Source: Microbacterium sp. B35-30
GTDB lineage: Bacteria > Actinomycetota > Actinomycetes > Actinomycetales > Microbacteriaceae
Assembly: GCF_010634855.1 (NCBI RefSeq)
Contig: NZ_MWLQ01000014.1
Span: forward strand, 1-64,000
Length of the DNA stretch: 64,000 nucleotides
Direction: 5' to 3'
In this document: positions 13,912-23,031 of the stretch, piece by piece
How positions within the stretch are numbered: position 1 is the stretch's first letter
Layout of the letters: every line of letters starts with the position of its first letter
The notes under the pieces: model-generated
What the model was told of the DNA's origin: nothing
What the model saw: only the letters and a program-made list of their open reading frames with translations
Databases searched by the model: none
Translations under genes and position numbers: made by a program

Positions 13912-15213
13912 ATGTTCAGCAAGAAGCGGGCCCTCGCCGTAGCCGCGATCGCGGCCGGCGCAGCCCTGGTGCTGGCCGGCTGCGCCGGCGGCAGCGAAGA
14001 AGCCCCCGACGCGGCCCCCACGTTCGACCCGAACGAGGAGGTCACCCTCGACCTCGCGTTCTGGGGCAACGACGTGCGCGCCGACCTCTACAACCAGGCG
14101 ATCGACGCGTTCAACGAGGAATACCCCAGCATCACGGTCAACGCCACGTTCCTGACCTTCCCCGAGTTCTGGGAGAAGCGGCAGACCGAGGCGGCCGGCG
14201 GGAACCTCCCCGACGTGATGCAGTTCGACTACTCGTACCTGCGTCAGTACTCCGAGAACAACCTGCTGCTCGATCTCGACCCCTACCTCGGCAACATCAT
14301 CGAGACCGACCCGCTGCCGGAGAACATCCTCGACATCGGCGTCGTCAACGACACGACCTACGGCATCACCACCTCCACCAACGCGTGGGGCCTCTTCACC
14401 AACCCGGTCCTCCTCGAGAAGGCCGGCGTCGCGGAGTTCGAAGGCGGCAGCTGGGAGGACTACGCCGAGTGGATGGGCGAGGTCACCGACGGCGGCGGCG
14501 GCGAGTTCTGGGGTGGTGCCGACTTCACCGGCCGCATCCAGAACTTCGAGCTGCAGCTGCGCTCCGAGGGCGAGAACCTCTTCAACGAGGACGGCACGCC
14601 CGGCTTCGACGAGGAGCGCCTGACGGAGTTCTGGGAGTCCGGCCAGGACATCCGGGACGGCATCGGCATCCCGCAGCAGCGTGTCGAGGAGGTCGCCCCG
14701 AAGGGCGCCTTCGACAGCGCGCTGACCGCCAGCGAGCTGACGTGGGACAACTTCGGCGCCGGCTACCTCGCGGGCCTCGGCGCGGACTACACCGAGCTCG
14801 GCCTGATCGCTCCCCCGGTGACGGAGGAAGGCGCGAAGGACCTCTACCTGAAGCCCTCGATGCTCCACACCATCTCGGCCAGCACGGAGCACCCGGAGGC
14901 GGCGGCGACGCTCGTCAACTTCCTCGTGAACTCTCCCGAGTCGGGCGAGATCTTCGGCACCAACCGCGGCCTGCCGGCCTCGGAGACCGCCCTCGACGCC
15001 GCGGAGCTCGACCCGCTGAGCCAGCAGGTCAAGGAATACGAGGCCTTGATCGCCGACCGCCTGGGCGACGCCCCGCCGGTGCCGATCGTCGGCTACGGCA
15101 CCCTGGAGGAGAAGTTCCGCCAGCTGGGCACCGAGCTCAGCTTCGGCACGGTCACGGTGGATGACGCGGTCTCGCAGTTCTTCGCCGAGATGGACGTCGT
15201 CCTCAACCAGTGA
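13912..15213 (+). CDS. sugar ABC transporter solute-binding lipoprotein (COG1653), copy 1
   Basis: A 433-aa lipoprotein: signal peptide MFSKKRALAVAAIAAGAALV, lipobox LAGC with Cys24, then the mature receptor with EEVTLDLAFWGND, FWEKRQTEAAGG and LPDVMQFDYSYLRQY. Start ATG 13912 has AAGGAGG just upstream; the longer frame to 13765 covers the promoter. It heads an operon with two permeases and is clearly paralogous to the binding protein at 20128, sharing the FWGND, FWEKRQTEAAGG and HPEAA blocks. Ligand inferred from GH42/GH35/GH51 neighbours: galacto- or arabino-oligosaccharides. Confidence 0.92.
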   Translation: MFSKKRALAVAAIAAGAALVLAGCAGGSEEAPDAAPTFDPNEEVTLDLAFWGNDVRADLYNQAIDAFNEEYPSITVNATFLTFPEFWEKRQTEAAGGNLPDVMQFDYSYLRQYSENNLLLDLDPYLGNIIETDPLPENILDIGVVNDTTYGITTSTNAWGLFTNPVLLEKAGVAEFEGGSWEDYAEWMGEVTDGGGGEFWGGADFTGRIQNFELQLRSEGENLFNEDGTPGFDEERLTEFWESGQDIRDGIGIPQQRVEEVAPKGAFDSALTASELTWDNFGAGYLAGLGADYTELGLIAPPVTEEGAKDLYLKPSMLHTISASTEHPEAAATLVNFLVNSPESGEIFGTNRGLPASETALDAAELDPLSQQVKEYEALIADRLGDAPPVPIVGYGTLEEKFRQLGTELSFGTVTVDDAVSQFFAEMDVVLNQ

Positions 15214-15220
15214 CACCGTT

Positions 15221-15251
15221 CGGGTCCGGGCGTACGATGCGCCCGGACCCG
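15221..15251 (+). terminator. intercistronic stem-loop after the binding-protein gene
   Basis: CGGGTCCGGGCG (15221-15232) pairs with its 12-bp complement at 15240-15251 around a 7-nt loop, 8 nt after the stop codon. There is no T-tract and the permease follows, as in the hairpin at 11171. Confidence 0.75.
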
Positions 15252-15286
15252 GAACACCACTCCATGAATCTGTATCGGAGAGTCTC

Positions 15287-16278
<992 letters not shown>

Positions 16279-16282
<4 letters not shown>

Positions 16283-17202
16283 GCACCACAAGTTTCGGCG
16301 AGCCCGCCATCGCGACCCTCGAGAACCAGCTCGACGCGACACCCCGCGCCCCCCGCCGCAAAGTCAAGCGCAAGACCTGGCAGACCGCGATCTGGTTCAT
16401 CGTGCTCATCGCGGTGACCGCGGTCGTGCTCTACCCGCTGGTGTGGCTGCTGTTCTCCACGTTCAAGCCGAACAGCGAGTTCGGCTCGAACATGGGCCTC
16501 CTCCCGAACGCGCCCACCATCGACAACTACACGAAGGTGTTCGAAGGCATCGCCGGAGTGCCGATGTGGCGGTTCTTCCTGAACTCGTTCATCATCGCCG
16601 CCGGCTCCGTGATCGGCGTGCTGCTGTCCTCGTCGCTGGCCGCCTACGCGTTCGCCCGCATCCAGTTCAAGGGCCTCAGCGTCCTGTTCGCCGCGATGAT
16701 CGGCACCCTGCTGCTGCCGTTCCACGTCGTGATCATCCCGCAGTACATCATCTTCAACAATCTCGACATGATCGACACGTTCTGGCCGCTGCTGCTGCCG
16801 AAGTTCCTCGCCACCGAGGCGTTCTTCGTGTTCCTGCTCGTCCAGTTCATCCGCCAGATGCCCCGCGACATGGACGAAGCGGCCCGCATCGACGGCGCCG
16901 GCCACGTCCGCATCTTCTGGTCGATCATCCTGCCGCTGATCAAGCCCGCCCTGATCACCTGCTCGATCTTCGCGTTCATCTGGGCGTGGAACGACTTCCT
17001 CGGGCCCCTGCTCTACCTGACCAGCCCCGAGAACTACCCGCTCCCCATCGCGCTGCGCCTCTACAACGACCAGACCTCGGTCAGCGACTACGGCGCCACC
17101 GTCACCGCATCCTTCATCGCCCTCATCCCCGTCCTCCTCTTCTTCCTGGTGTTCCAGCGCTTCCTCGTCGACGGCGTCGCCACCCAGGGCCTGAAGGGCT
17201 GA
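16279..17202 (+). CDS. sugar ABC transporter permease (second)
   Basis: A 307-aa membrane subunit with a basic cytoplasmic N-terminus (RAPRRKVKRKTWQ), six spans, EAARIDGAGHVRIFWSIILP as ATPase-docking loop and the family tail RFLVDGVATQGLKG. It is translationally coupled to the first permease by a 4-nt overlap. No ATPase accompanies it. Confidence 0.93.
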
Positions 17203-17268
17203 CGGGCGGCAAGCGCCGACCGCCGTTTCGCACGACCCACACACGCACGAGAAGGGATGCCGCAGCTC

Positions 17269-17916
17269 ATGGACCGCAAGACACTCCGCGCCGCACGCCG
17301 GGCCGACGCGTCCGGCAGCGGGCCCACGCTCGAAGAGCGCGACCCTGCCCGCTACCCGGGTGCGAAGGGGGCCTTCGCGCTGTTCGGCGAGGTGCTGCTC
17401 ACCGGCCTGCTCGTCACCGTCGCGGGTCTGCTGGTCGTGACCCTGCCTGCGGCACTGGCCGCCGGCATCCGTCATCTGCGTCGCTATGCCGGCGCGGAGC
17501 AGTCGCACGTCCGCACGTTCTGGCAGGACTGGCGCAGGGCGCTGCCCGGTGGGGTCGTGGTCGGAGTCGTCGGCGTGGCGCTCGCCGTGCTGCTGCTGCT
17601 CGACATCGACCTCGCGAACTCCGGCGCACTCCCCGGCGGCCCCCTCATCGCCGTGATCGGCTGGGCCGGGCTGCTGACAGCGGCGGTCTCACTGCTCCTG
17701 GCAGCGGGAGCCTGGACCCCCGAACGCGGCTGGCGACCGGCGGTCCGCGGCATCCCGTCGTCGATCGCACGGGACCCGATCGGAGCCGCGTATCTCGCCG
17801 CCGCGGCGGTGCTGGTCGTCGTCATGACCTGGATGCTCGCCCCGCTCATCGTCGCGGGCCTGGGCTGCGCCGCCTTCGCCGTCATGGCGGTCCCCGCCCG
17901 GCGCGGCCGCCGCTGA
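17269..17916 (+). CDS. small membrane protein, probably DUF624 (YesL-like)
   Basis: A protein of about 215 aa with four or five hydrophobic segments. FGEVLLTGLLVTVAGLLVV, then TLPAALAAGIRHLRRYAGAE and RTFWQDWRRALPGG follow the order of DUF624 proteins (span, small-residue turn, aromatic basic segment), but similarity to the one at 12825 is weak by eye. ATG 17257 directly abuts GAAGGG, too close for a ribosome site, so I prefer ATG 17269; the difference is four codons. It lies between permeases and the GH42 gene in the same operon. Role unknown. Confidence 0.72.
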   Translation: MDRKTLRAARRADASGSGPTLEERDPARYPGAKGAFALFGEVLLTGLLVTVAGLLVVTLPAALAAGIRHLRRYAGAEQSHVRTFWQDWRRALPGGVVVGVVGVALAVLLLLDIDLANSGALPGGPLIAVIGWAGLLTAAVSLLLAAGAWTPERGWRPAVRGIPSSIARDPIGAAYLAAAAVLVVVMTWMLAPLIVAGLGCAAFAVMAVPARRGRR

Positions 17917-17966
17917 ACCCCACCGACCGAATCACCTGTCACCGAAGCCAGAAGAAGGAGCTCGAC

Positions 17967-20093
17967 GTGCTGTACGGCGCCGACTACAACCCCGACCAGT
18001 GGCCGGAGGAGGTGTGGGACGAGGACGTCCGCCTCATGCAGCAGGCCGGCGTCAACATCGTCAGCCTCGGCATCTTCGCGTGGTCGCGCATCCAGCCCTC
18101 CGAGGACGTGTGGGATTTCGCCTGGCTCGACACCGTCATCGGCAAGCTGCACGCGGGCGGCATCGCTGTCAACCTCGCGACGGCGACCGCCTCTCCCCCG
18201 CCGTGGGTGAGCGCGACGTACCCCGAGACCCTCCCGGCCGACGAGTCGGGCGCCTCCTACTGGCCCGGCAGCCGACAGCACTTCGCGCCGTCGTCGCCCA
18301 CCTACCGGCGCCTGGCCGGCGAACTGGTGCGCCGCCTCGCCGAGCGCTATGCGGAGCACCCGGCCGTGGTGATGTGGCACGTCGGCAACGAGTTCGGCTG
18401 CCACCTCTGGATGGACTTCTCGGATGCCGCGCGCGACGCGTACCGCGGGTGGCTCGAGAAGCGGTACGCCACCATCGACGCACTGAACGATGCGTGGGGC
18501 ACGAGCTTCTGGTCGCAGCGCTACGGCGGCTTCGACGAGATCTTCCCGCCGCGCCTCGCCCCGTACAGCCACAACCCGTCGTCGATGCTCGACTGGTGTC
18601 GCTTCACGAGCGACATGCTGCTCGAGTGCTACCTGATGGAGCGCGAGATCCTGCTGGCGGCCGGCGCGACGCAGCCGATCACGACGAACTTCATGGGTCC
18701 GTTCAAGCCCGCCGACTACCGCAAGTGGGCGCCGCACATGGACGTCATCGCCGACGACTGCTACCCCGATCCGGCGAACCCGCATCGCGTGCGCGACGCC
18801 GCGTTCCAGCGGGATCTGATCCGCTCGCTCAAGCCCGGCGTGCCGTGGCTGCTCTGGGAGCAGGCGACGGATGCCGTCAACTGGCGTCCCGCGAACGCCG
18901 GCAAGCAGCCGGGGGCGCTGATGGCCGAGACGGCGCAGTCCGTGGCACGGGGCGCCGACGGCATCATGTTCTTCCAGTGGCGGCAGTCCCGCGCCGGAAG
19001 CGAGAAGTTCCACTCGGCGATGCTTCCGCACGCGGGCACCGAGACCCGGACCTGGAACGCGGTCACCGACCTCGGCGCTCGCCTGGGTGCTCTCCCTGAG
19101 CTGCCCGCACCGGGCCGTGACGCCCAGGTCGCCCTGGTGTTCGACTGGGAGAACTGGTGGGCCGTCGAGGAGCGCGACCACCCGACGCAGATCGACTACC
19201 TCGCGCTGATCCTGGAGTGGTACGGCGCGTTCCACGCGCGCAACATCCAGGTCGACATCGTGGGACCCGAAGAGGTGGACCGCGCCTACGACCTGGTCGT
19301 CGCACCGGCGCTCTACCTGCTGCGCGATGAGGGCGCCGCGGCGCTGACCCGGTTCGTCGAGGACGGCGGCACGCTGCTCACCGGCCCCTTCACCGACATC
19401 GTCGACGCGCACGACCAGTTCCGCGACGGCGGGTTCCTGACCCAGCTGGGCCCCGTGCTCGGTCTGCGCTTCGAGGACTTCGGCGCGCTCGCCGGCGCTG
19501 CGGTGAGCGCCAGCGGCGTGGGCGGCCTCAAGGCCGAAACCGCCGCGGTACCGGGCGCCGGAGCCGTGGCCGGTGCCGCGGCGACGTTCCGGCTCGGGGG
19601 CGCCGCGCAGTCCGGCCGGCTCGTCGCCGAGTCCGTGCACGCGACCGGTGCGTCGGTCGTGGCGGCGTTCGACTCCGGGCTCCAGGCCGGCGCGCCGGCA
19701 CTGACCCGCCACCGGTTCGGCGCCGGCGAGGCCTGGTACGTCGCGACCCAGCCCGTCGGCAACTCGCCTTCGGCCGCCGGGACCGCCCCCGACGCGCTCG
19801 ACGCCGTCGTCGCGGCCGTGGTCGAGGCATCCGGTGTCCGCCCCGTCGTCGAGGGCCTGCCCGCCGGCGTCGAGGCCGCTCGTCGCGGCGATCTCGTCAC
19901 GCTCATCAACCACGGCGACGCCCGCGTCGAGATCGCGATCGAGTGCACGGATGCCGAGACCGGCCGTGCCGTCGAGCGCGTGGCGCTCGACGCCCAAGGC
20001 GTCGCCTTCCTCCTCGCACCCGCCGCTGTCCCGCCCGCCCTCGCCACGCCCGCCGCCGAACCCTCGGCGCGCGAGTCCGTGCCGAGCTTCTGA
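17967..20093 (+). CDS. GH42 beta-galactosidase
   Basis: A 708-aa cytoplasmic glycosidase of family GH42 (usual length 650-700). It opens with LYGADYNPDQWPEEVW, typical of the family; the acid/base Glu142 is in HVGNEFG and the nucleophile Glu298 in LLWEQATDAVNW. A trimerisation/amidotransferase-like domain (VALVFDWENWWAVE onward) and a C-terminal beta domain follow. GTG 17967 has AAGGAG at the right distance (6 nt), which decides the start; the same frame is open far upstream through other genes. No signal peptide. By family it cleaves beta-galactosides such as galactan oligomers; GH42 members often prefer beta-1,4 or beta-1,3/6 galacto-oligosaccharides over lactose. Confidence 0.93.
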   Translation: MLYGADYNPDQWPEEVWDEDVRLMQQAGVNIVSLGIFAWSRIQPSEDVWDFAWLDTVIGKLHAGGIAVNLATATASPPPWVSATYPETLPADESGASYWPGSRQHFAPSSPTYRRLAGELVRRLAERYAEHPAVVMWHVGNEFGCHLWMDFSDAARDAYRGWLEKRYATIDALNDAWGTSFWSQRYGGFDEIFPPRLAPYSHNPSSMLDWCRFTSDMLLECYLMEREILLAAGATQPITTNFMGPFKPADYRKWAPHMDVIADDCYPDPANPHRVRDAAFQRDLIRSLKPGVPWLLWEQATDAVNWRPANAGKQPGALMAETAQSVARGADGIMFFQWRQSRAGSEKFHSAMLPHAGTETRTWNAVTDLGARLGALPELPAPGRDAQVALVFDWENWWAVEERDHPTQIDYLALILEWYGAFHARNIQVDIVGPEEVDRAYDLVVAPALYLLRDEGAAALTRFVEDGGTLLTGPFTDIVDAHDQFRDGGFLTQLGPVLGLRFEDFGALAGAAVSASGVGGLKAETAAVPGAGAVAGAAATFRLGGAAQSGRLVAESVHATGASVVAAFDSGLQAGAPALTRHRFGAGEAWYVATQPVGNSPSAAGTAPDALDAVVAAVVEASGVRPVVEGLPAGVEAARRGDLVTLINHGDARVEIAIECTDAETGRAVERVALDAQGVAFLLAPAAVPPALATPAAEPSARESVPSF

Positions 20094-20127
20094 CCTCCCC
20101 CACTTCCCTTCGAGACTGGAGACCTCC

Positions 20128-21411
20128 ATGCCCGCACCCCGTCTGCTCGCAGCAGCCGCCCTCACCGCGAGCGCCGCGCTCGTCCTCGCCGGCTGCGCCG
20201 GCGGCGCGTCCGACGACGCCGCCGACGCGTTCGACCCCGACGAGGAGGTCACGCTCGACTTCGCGTTCTGGGGCAACGACGACCGCGCCACCCGTTACAA
20301 CGACCTGATCGCGGCGTTCAACGAGGAGTACCCGAACATCACGATCAACACCTCGTTCACCGACTTCCCGAGCTTCTGGGAGAAGCGGCAGACCGAGGCC
20401 GCGGGCGGTGGGCTCCCCGACGTCTTCCAGTTCTCCGACAGCTACCTGCGCCAGTACGGCGAGTCCGGCAATCTGCTCGACCTCGCCGAGGTGTCGGACC
20501 AGATCGACACGACGACGTTCGAGGAGTCGCTCCTCGGCACCGGTGCGCTCGACGGCGTGCAGTACTCGCTCCCCACGGGTTACAGCCTGTGGGCCAACTT
20601 CGTCAACGACGACCTCGTCGCCCAGGCGGGCGTCGAGACGCCCGAGGCCGGCACGAGCTTCGCCGACTTCGACGAGTGGATGGCCTCGGTCACCGACGCC
20701 ACCGGCGGCACCGTGTACGGCGGCACCGACTACACCCAGCGCATCCAGGTGTTCGAGCTCGTGCTCCGCGCCGACGGCGGCAACCTCTACACCGACGACG
20801 GCGAGCTCGGCTTCACCGAGGACGAGCTCCGCGAGTTCTGGGAATCGGGTGCAGAGATCCGCGACGGCGTCACCGTGCCGCAGCAGAAGCTCGAGGAGCT
20901 CTCGCCCAAGTCGGGCTTCGGCGCCGCGATCACGGCGAGCGAGATGAGCTGGAGCAACTTCCTGGGCGGCTACCTCGCCGATTCGGGCGCTTCGTCGATC
21001 TCGATCGTCGCTCCCCCGACCGCGAAGGAGGGCTCGCAGGACCTCTACCGACAGGCCGGCCTGCAGGTCGCGATCGCGAAGAACACCGAGCACCCCGAGG
21101 CCGCTGCCCTGTTCCTCGACTTCGTCGTGAACAGCCCCGAGGCCGGCGAGATCTTCGGCACCACGCTCGGGTTCCCGGCCTCGTCGTCGAAGCTCGAGGG
21201 CGCGACCCTCGAAGGCCCCGACAAGCAGGTGGCCGACTACATCGAGTCGGCGGCCGACCGCATCGGCGACGCCCCGCCGGTTCCGGTCGTCGGCTACGGC
21301 TCGCTCGAGCAGACCTTCTGGGACCTCGGCAAGTCGATCGGTCTCGGCGCCCTCTCGGTCGACGACGCCGTGACGCAGTTCTTCGCAGAGGCCGACGCCA
21401 TCCTCGGCTGA
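20128..21411 (+). CDS. sugar ABC transporter solute-binding lipoprotein (COG1653), copy 2
   Basis: A 427-aa lipoprotein with lipobox LAGC (Cys23). It repeats the layout of the protein at 13912 (EEVTLDFAFWGND, FWEKRQTEAAGGGLPDV, SYLRQY, TEHPEAAALF, GDAPPVPVVGYGSLE) and is a paralogue, but no permeases follow it. It probably docks to the permeases at 15287-17202 and widens their substrate range. The N-terminal part of the mature chain is the most conserved and the ligand-side segments differ more. The ATG at 20128 follows GGAG; the longer frame from 19834 is inside the GH42 gene. Confidence 0.92.
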   Translation: MPAPRLLAAAALTASAALVLAGCAGGASDDAADAFDPDEEVTLDFAFWGNDDRATRYNDLIAAFNEEYPNITINTSFTDFPSFWEKRQTEAAGGGLPDVFQFSDSYLRQYGESGNLLDLAEVSDQIDTTTFEESLLGTGALDGVQYSLPTGYSLWANFVNDDLVAQAGVETPEAGTSFADFDEWMASVTDATGGTVYGGTDYTQRIQVFELVLRADGGNLYTDDGELGFTEDELREFWESGAEIRDGVTVPQQKLEELSPKSGFGAAITASEMSWSNFLGGYLADSGASSISIVAPPTAKEGSQDLYRQAGLQVAIAKNTEHPEAAALFLDFVVNSPEAGEIFGTTLGFPASSSKLEGATLEGPDKQVADYIESAADRIGDAPPVPVVGYGSLEQTFWDLGKSIGLGALSVDDAVTQFFAEADAILG

Positions 21412-21441
21412 GACTCTCGAAGCCTGAGCCTGACCGATTCG

Positions 21442-21479
21442 ACGGATGCCGCGGCACGGCCTCGTGCCGCGGCATCCGT
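21442..21479 (+). terminator. perfect 17-bp stem-loop after binding-protein copy 2
   Basis: Arms 21442-21458 (ACGGATGCCGCGGCACG) and 21463-21479 are exactly complementary with a 4-nt GCCT loop. The arabinofuranosidase starts 31 nt later without an obvious new promoter, so this may attenuate rather than end transcription. Confidence 0.8.
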
Positions 21480-21510
21480 GTCTCCCACCCCCCATCCCGA
21501 GAGGATCCCC

Positions 21511-23031
21511 GTGACCGACGCGTCCGCCCGCCTCGACCCGCACTACGAGATCGCCGACATCGACCGCCGCGTGTTCGGCGGGTTCGTCGAGCACCTGGGC
21601 CGTCACATCTACGACGGGATCTTCGAGCCCGGGCATCCGTCGGCCGACGACGAGGGCTTCCGCACCGACGTGATCGACCTCGTGAAGGAGCTCGGCGTCT
21701 CGACCATCCGCTACCCCGGCGGCAACTTCGTCTCGGGCTACCGGTGGGAGGACGGCATCGGGCCGAAGGCCGAGCGGCCGCGCCGGCTTGATCTCGCGTG
21801 GCACTCGACCGAGACGAACGAGGTCGGGCTCCACGAGTTCCAGGCGTGGCTCGACCGGGTCGGGAGCGACCTGATGCTGGCCGTGAACCTCGGCACGCGC
21901 GGCACGCAGGAGGCGCTCGACCTGCTCGAGTACGCCAACGCCGACGCGCAGACAGCGTGGACCGACCGGCGCGCCGCGAACGGACGCGAGACGCCGTTCG
22001 GCGTGAAGATGTGGTGCCTCGGCAACGAGATGGACGGACCGTGGCAGCTGGGGCACCGCAACGCCGACGACTACGGCAAGCTCGCGTCGCAGACGGCGAA
22101 GGGCATGCGGATGCTCGACCCCGCCGTCGAGCTCGTCGTGTGCGGCTCGTCGGCGCGGGCGATGCCCACCTTCGGTTCGTGGGAGCGCACCGTGCTCGAG
22201 CACACCTTCGACGATGTGGACTTCATCTCGTGCCACTCCTACTACCAGGAGCACGACGGCGACGCGCAGGAGTTCCTCGCGTCGGGCGTCGACATGGCGA
22301 AGTTCATCGAGGCGGTGGTCGCGATCGCCGACACCGTCGCCGCCACGAAGAAGAGCGAGAAGCGCATCATGATCTCGTTCGACGAGTGGAACATCTGGTA
22401 CCTGCACGACGACGAGGGCGGCCAGAACGACAAGCCGGAGGAGAAGGGCTGGCCGGTCGCGCCTCGCCTGCTCGAGGACAAGTACAGCGCGCTCGACGCC
22501 GTCGTCTTCGGCGACCTGATGATCACGCTGCTGCAGCACGCCGACCGCGTGCGCTCTGCGTCGCTGGCCCAGCTCGTCAACGTCATCGCCCCGATCATGA
22601 CCGAGCCGGGCGGACCGGCGTGGCGGCAGACGACGTTCTTCCCCTTCTCGATCACATCGCGGCTCGCGCAGGGGCGCGCGGTGCGCGTGCCGGTCGCGTC
22701 GAGCACGTTCGCGAGCGAGAAGCTCGGCGAGGTCCCCACCCTGAACGCGGTCGCGACCATCGACGACGACGGCGTGTCGCTCTTCGTCGTGAACCGTTCG
22801 GCGACGGATGCCGCGAACCTGCGTGTCGACCTCGCCCCGCTGGTGCGGACCCTCGGGCGCGAGGTCGCCGTCGTCGAGTCGCACCTGCTGCACGAAGACG
22901 ACGTGTACGCGGCCAATACCCTCGACGATCCCGAGCGCGTCGGCGTGCGCGCGGCCGAGGCATCCGTCGACGGCGAATCGCTCTCGGTGACCCTCCCCGC
23001 CGTGTCGTGGGCCGCGGTGCGGCTCGCATGA
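21511..23031 (+). CDS. GH51 alpha-L-arabinofuranosidase
   Basis: A 506-aa cytoplasmic glycosidase of family GH51, which removes terminal alpha-L-arabinofuranose from arabinan or arabinogalactan fragments. Landmarks: FGGFVEHLGRHIYDGIFEPG, IRYPGGNFVSGYRWEDG, acid/base Glu173 in WCLGNEMDGPW and nucleophile Glu292 in ISFDEWNIWY. Length matches the family (about 500). GTG 21511 is preceded by GAGAGGA; an in-frame GTG at 21478 lies inside the stem-loop and lacks a ribosome site. The 3' end overlaps the GH35 gene by 4 nt (ATGA), so the two are co-translated. Confidence 0.95.
   Translation: MTDASARLDPHYEIADIDRRVFGGFVEHLGRHIYDGIFEPGHPSADDEGFRTDVIDLVKELGVSTIRYPGGNFVSGYRWEDGIGPKAERPRRLDLAWHSTETNEVGLHEFQAWLDRVGSDLMLAVNLGTRGTQEALDLLEYANADAQTAWTDRRAANGRETPFGVKMWCLGNEMDGPWQLGHRNADDYGKLASQTAKGMRMLDPAVELVVCGSSARAMPTFGSWERTVLEHTFDDVDFISCHSYYQEHDGDAQEFLASGVDMAKFIEAVVAIADTVAATKKSEKRIMISFDEWNIWYLHDDEGGQNDKPEEKGWPVAPRLLEDKYSALDAVVFGDLMITLLQHADRVRSASLAQLVNVIAPIMTEPGGPAWRQTTFFPFSITSRLAQGRAVRVPVASSTFASEKLGEVPTLNAVATIDDDGVSLFVVNRSATDAANLRVDLAPLVRTLGREVAVVESHLLHEDDVYAANTLDDPERVGVRAAEASVDGESLSVTLPAVSWAAVRLA

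Noticed and set aside
16443..17966. N-terminal extension of the GH42 frame by about 500 codons
   Set aside because: The extension runs through permease and DUF624 genes in another frame; GTG 17967 has an ideal ribosome site and the family start.
17484..20291. 935-codon open frame on the minus strand
   Set aside because: It covers the GH42 gene in antisense and shows only low-complexity Arg/Ala/Gly sequence.
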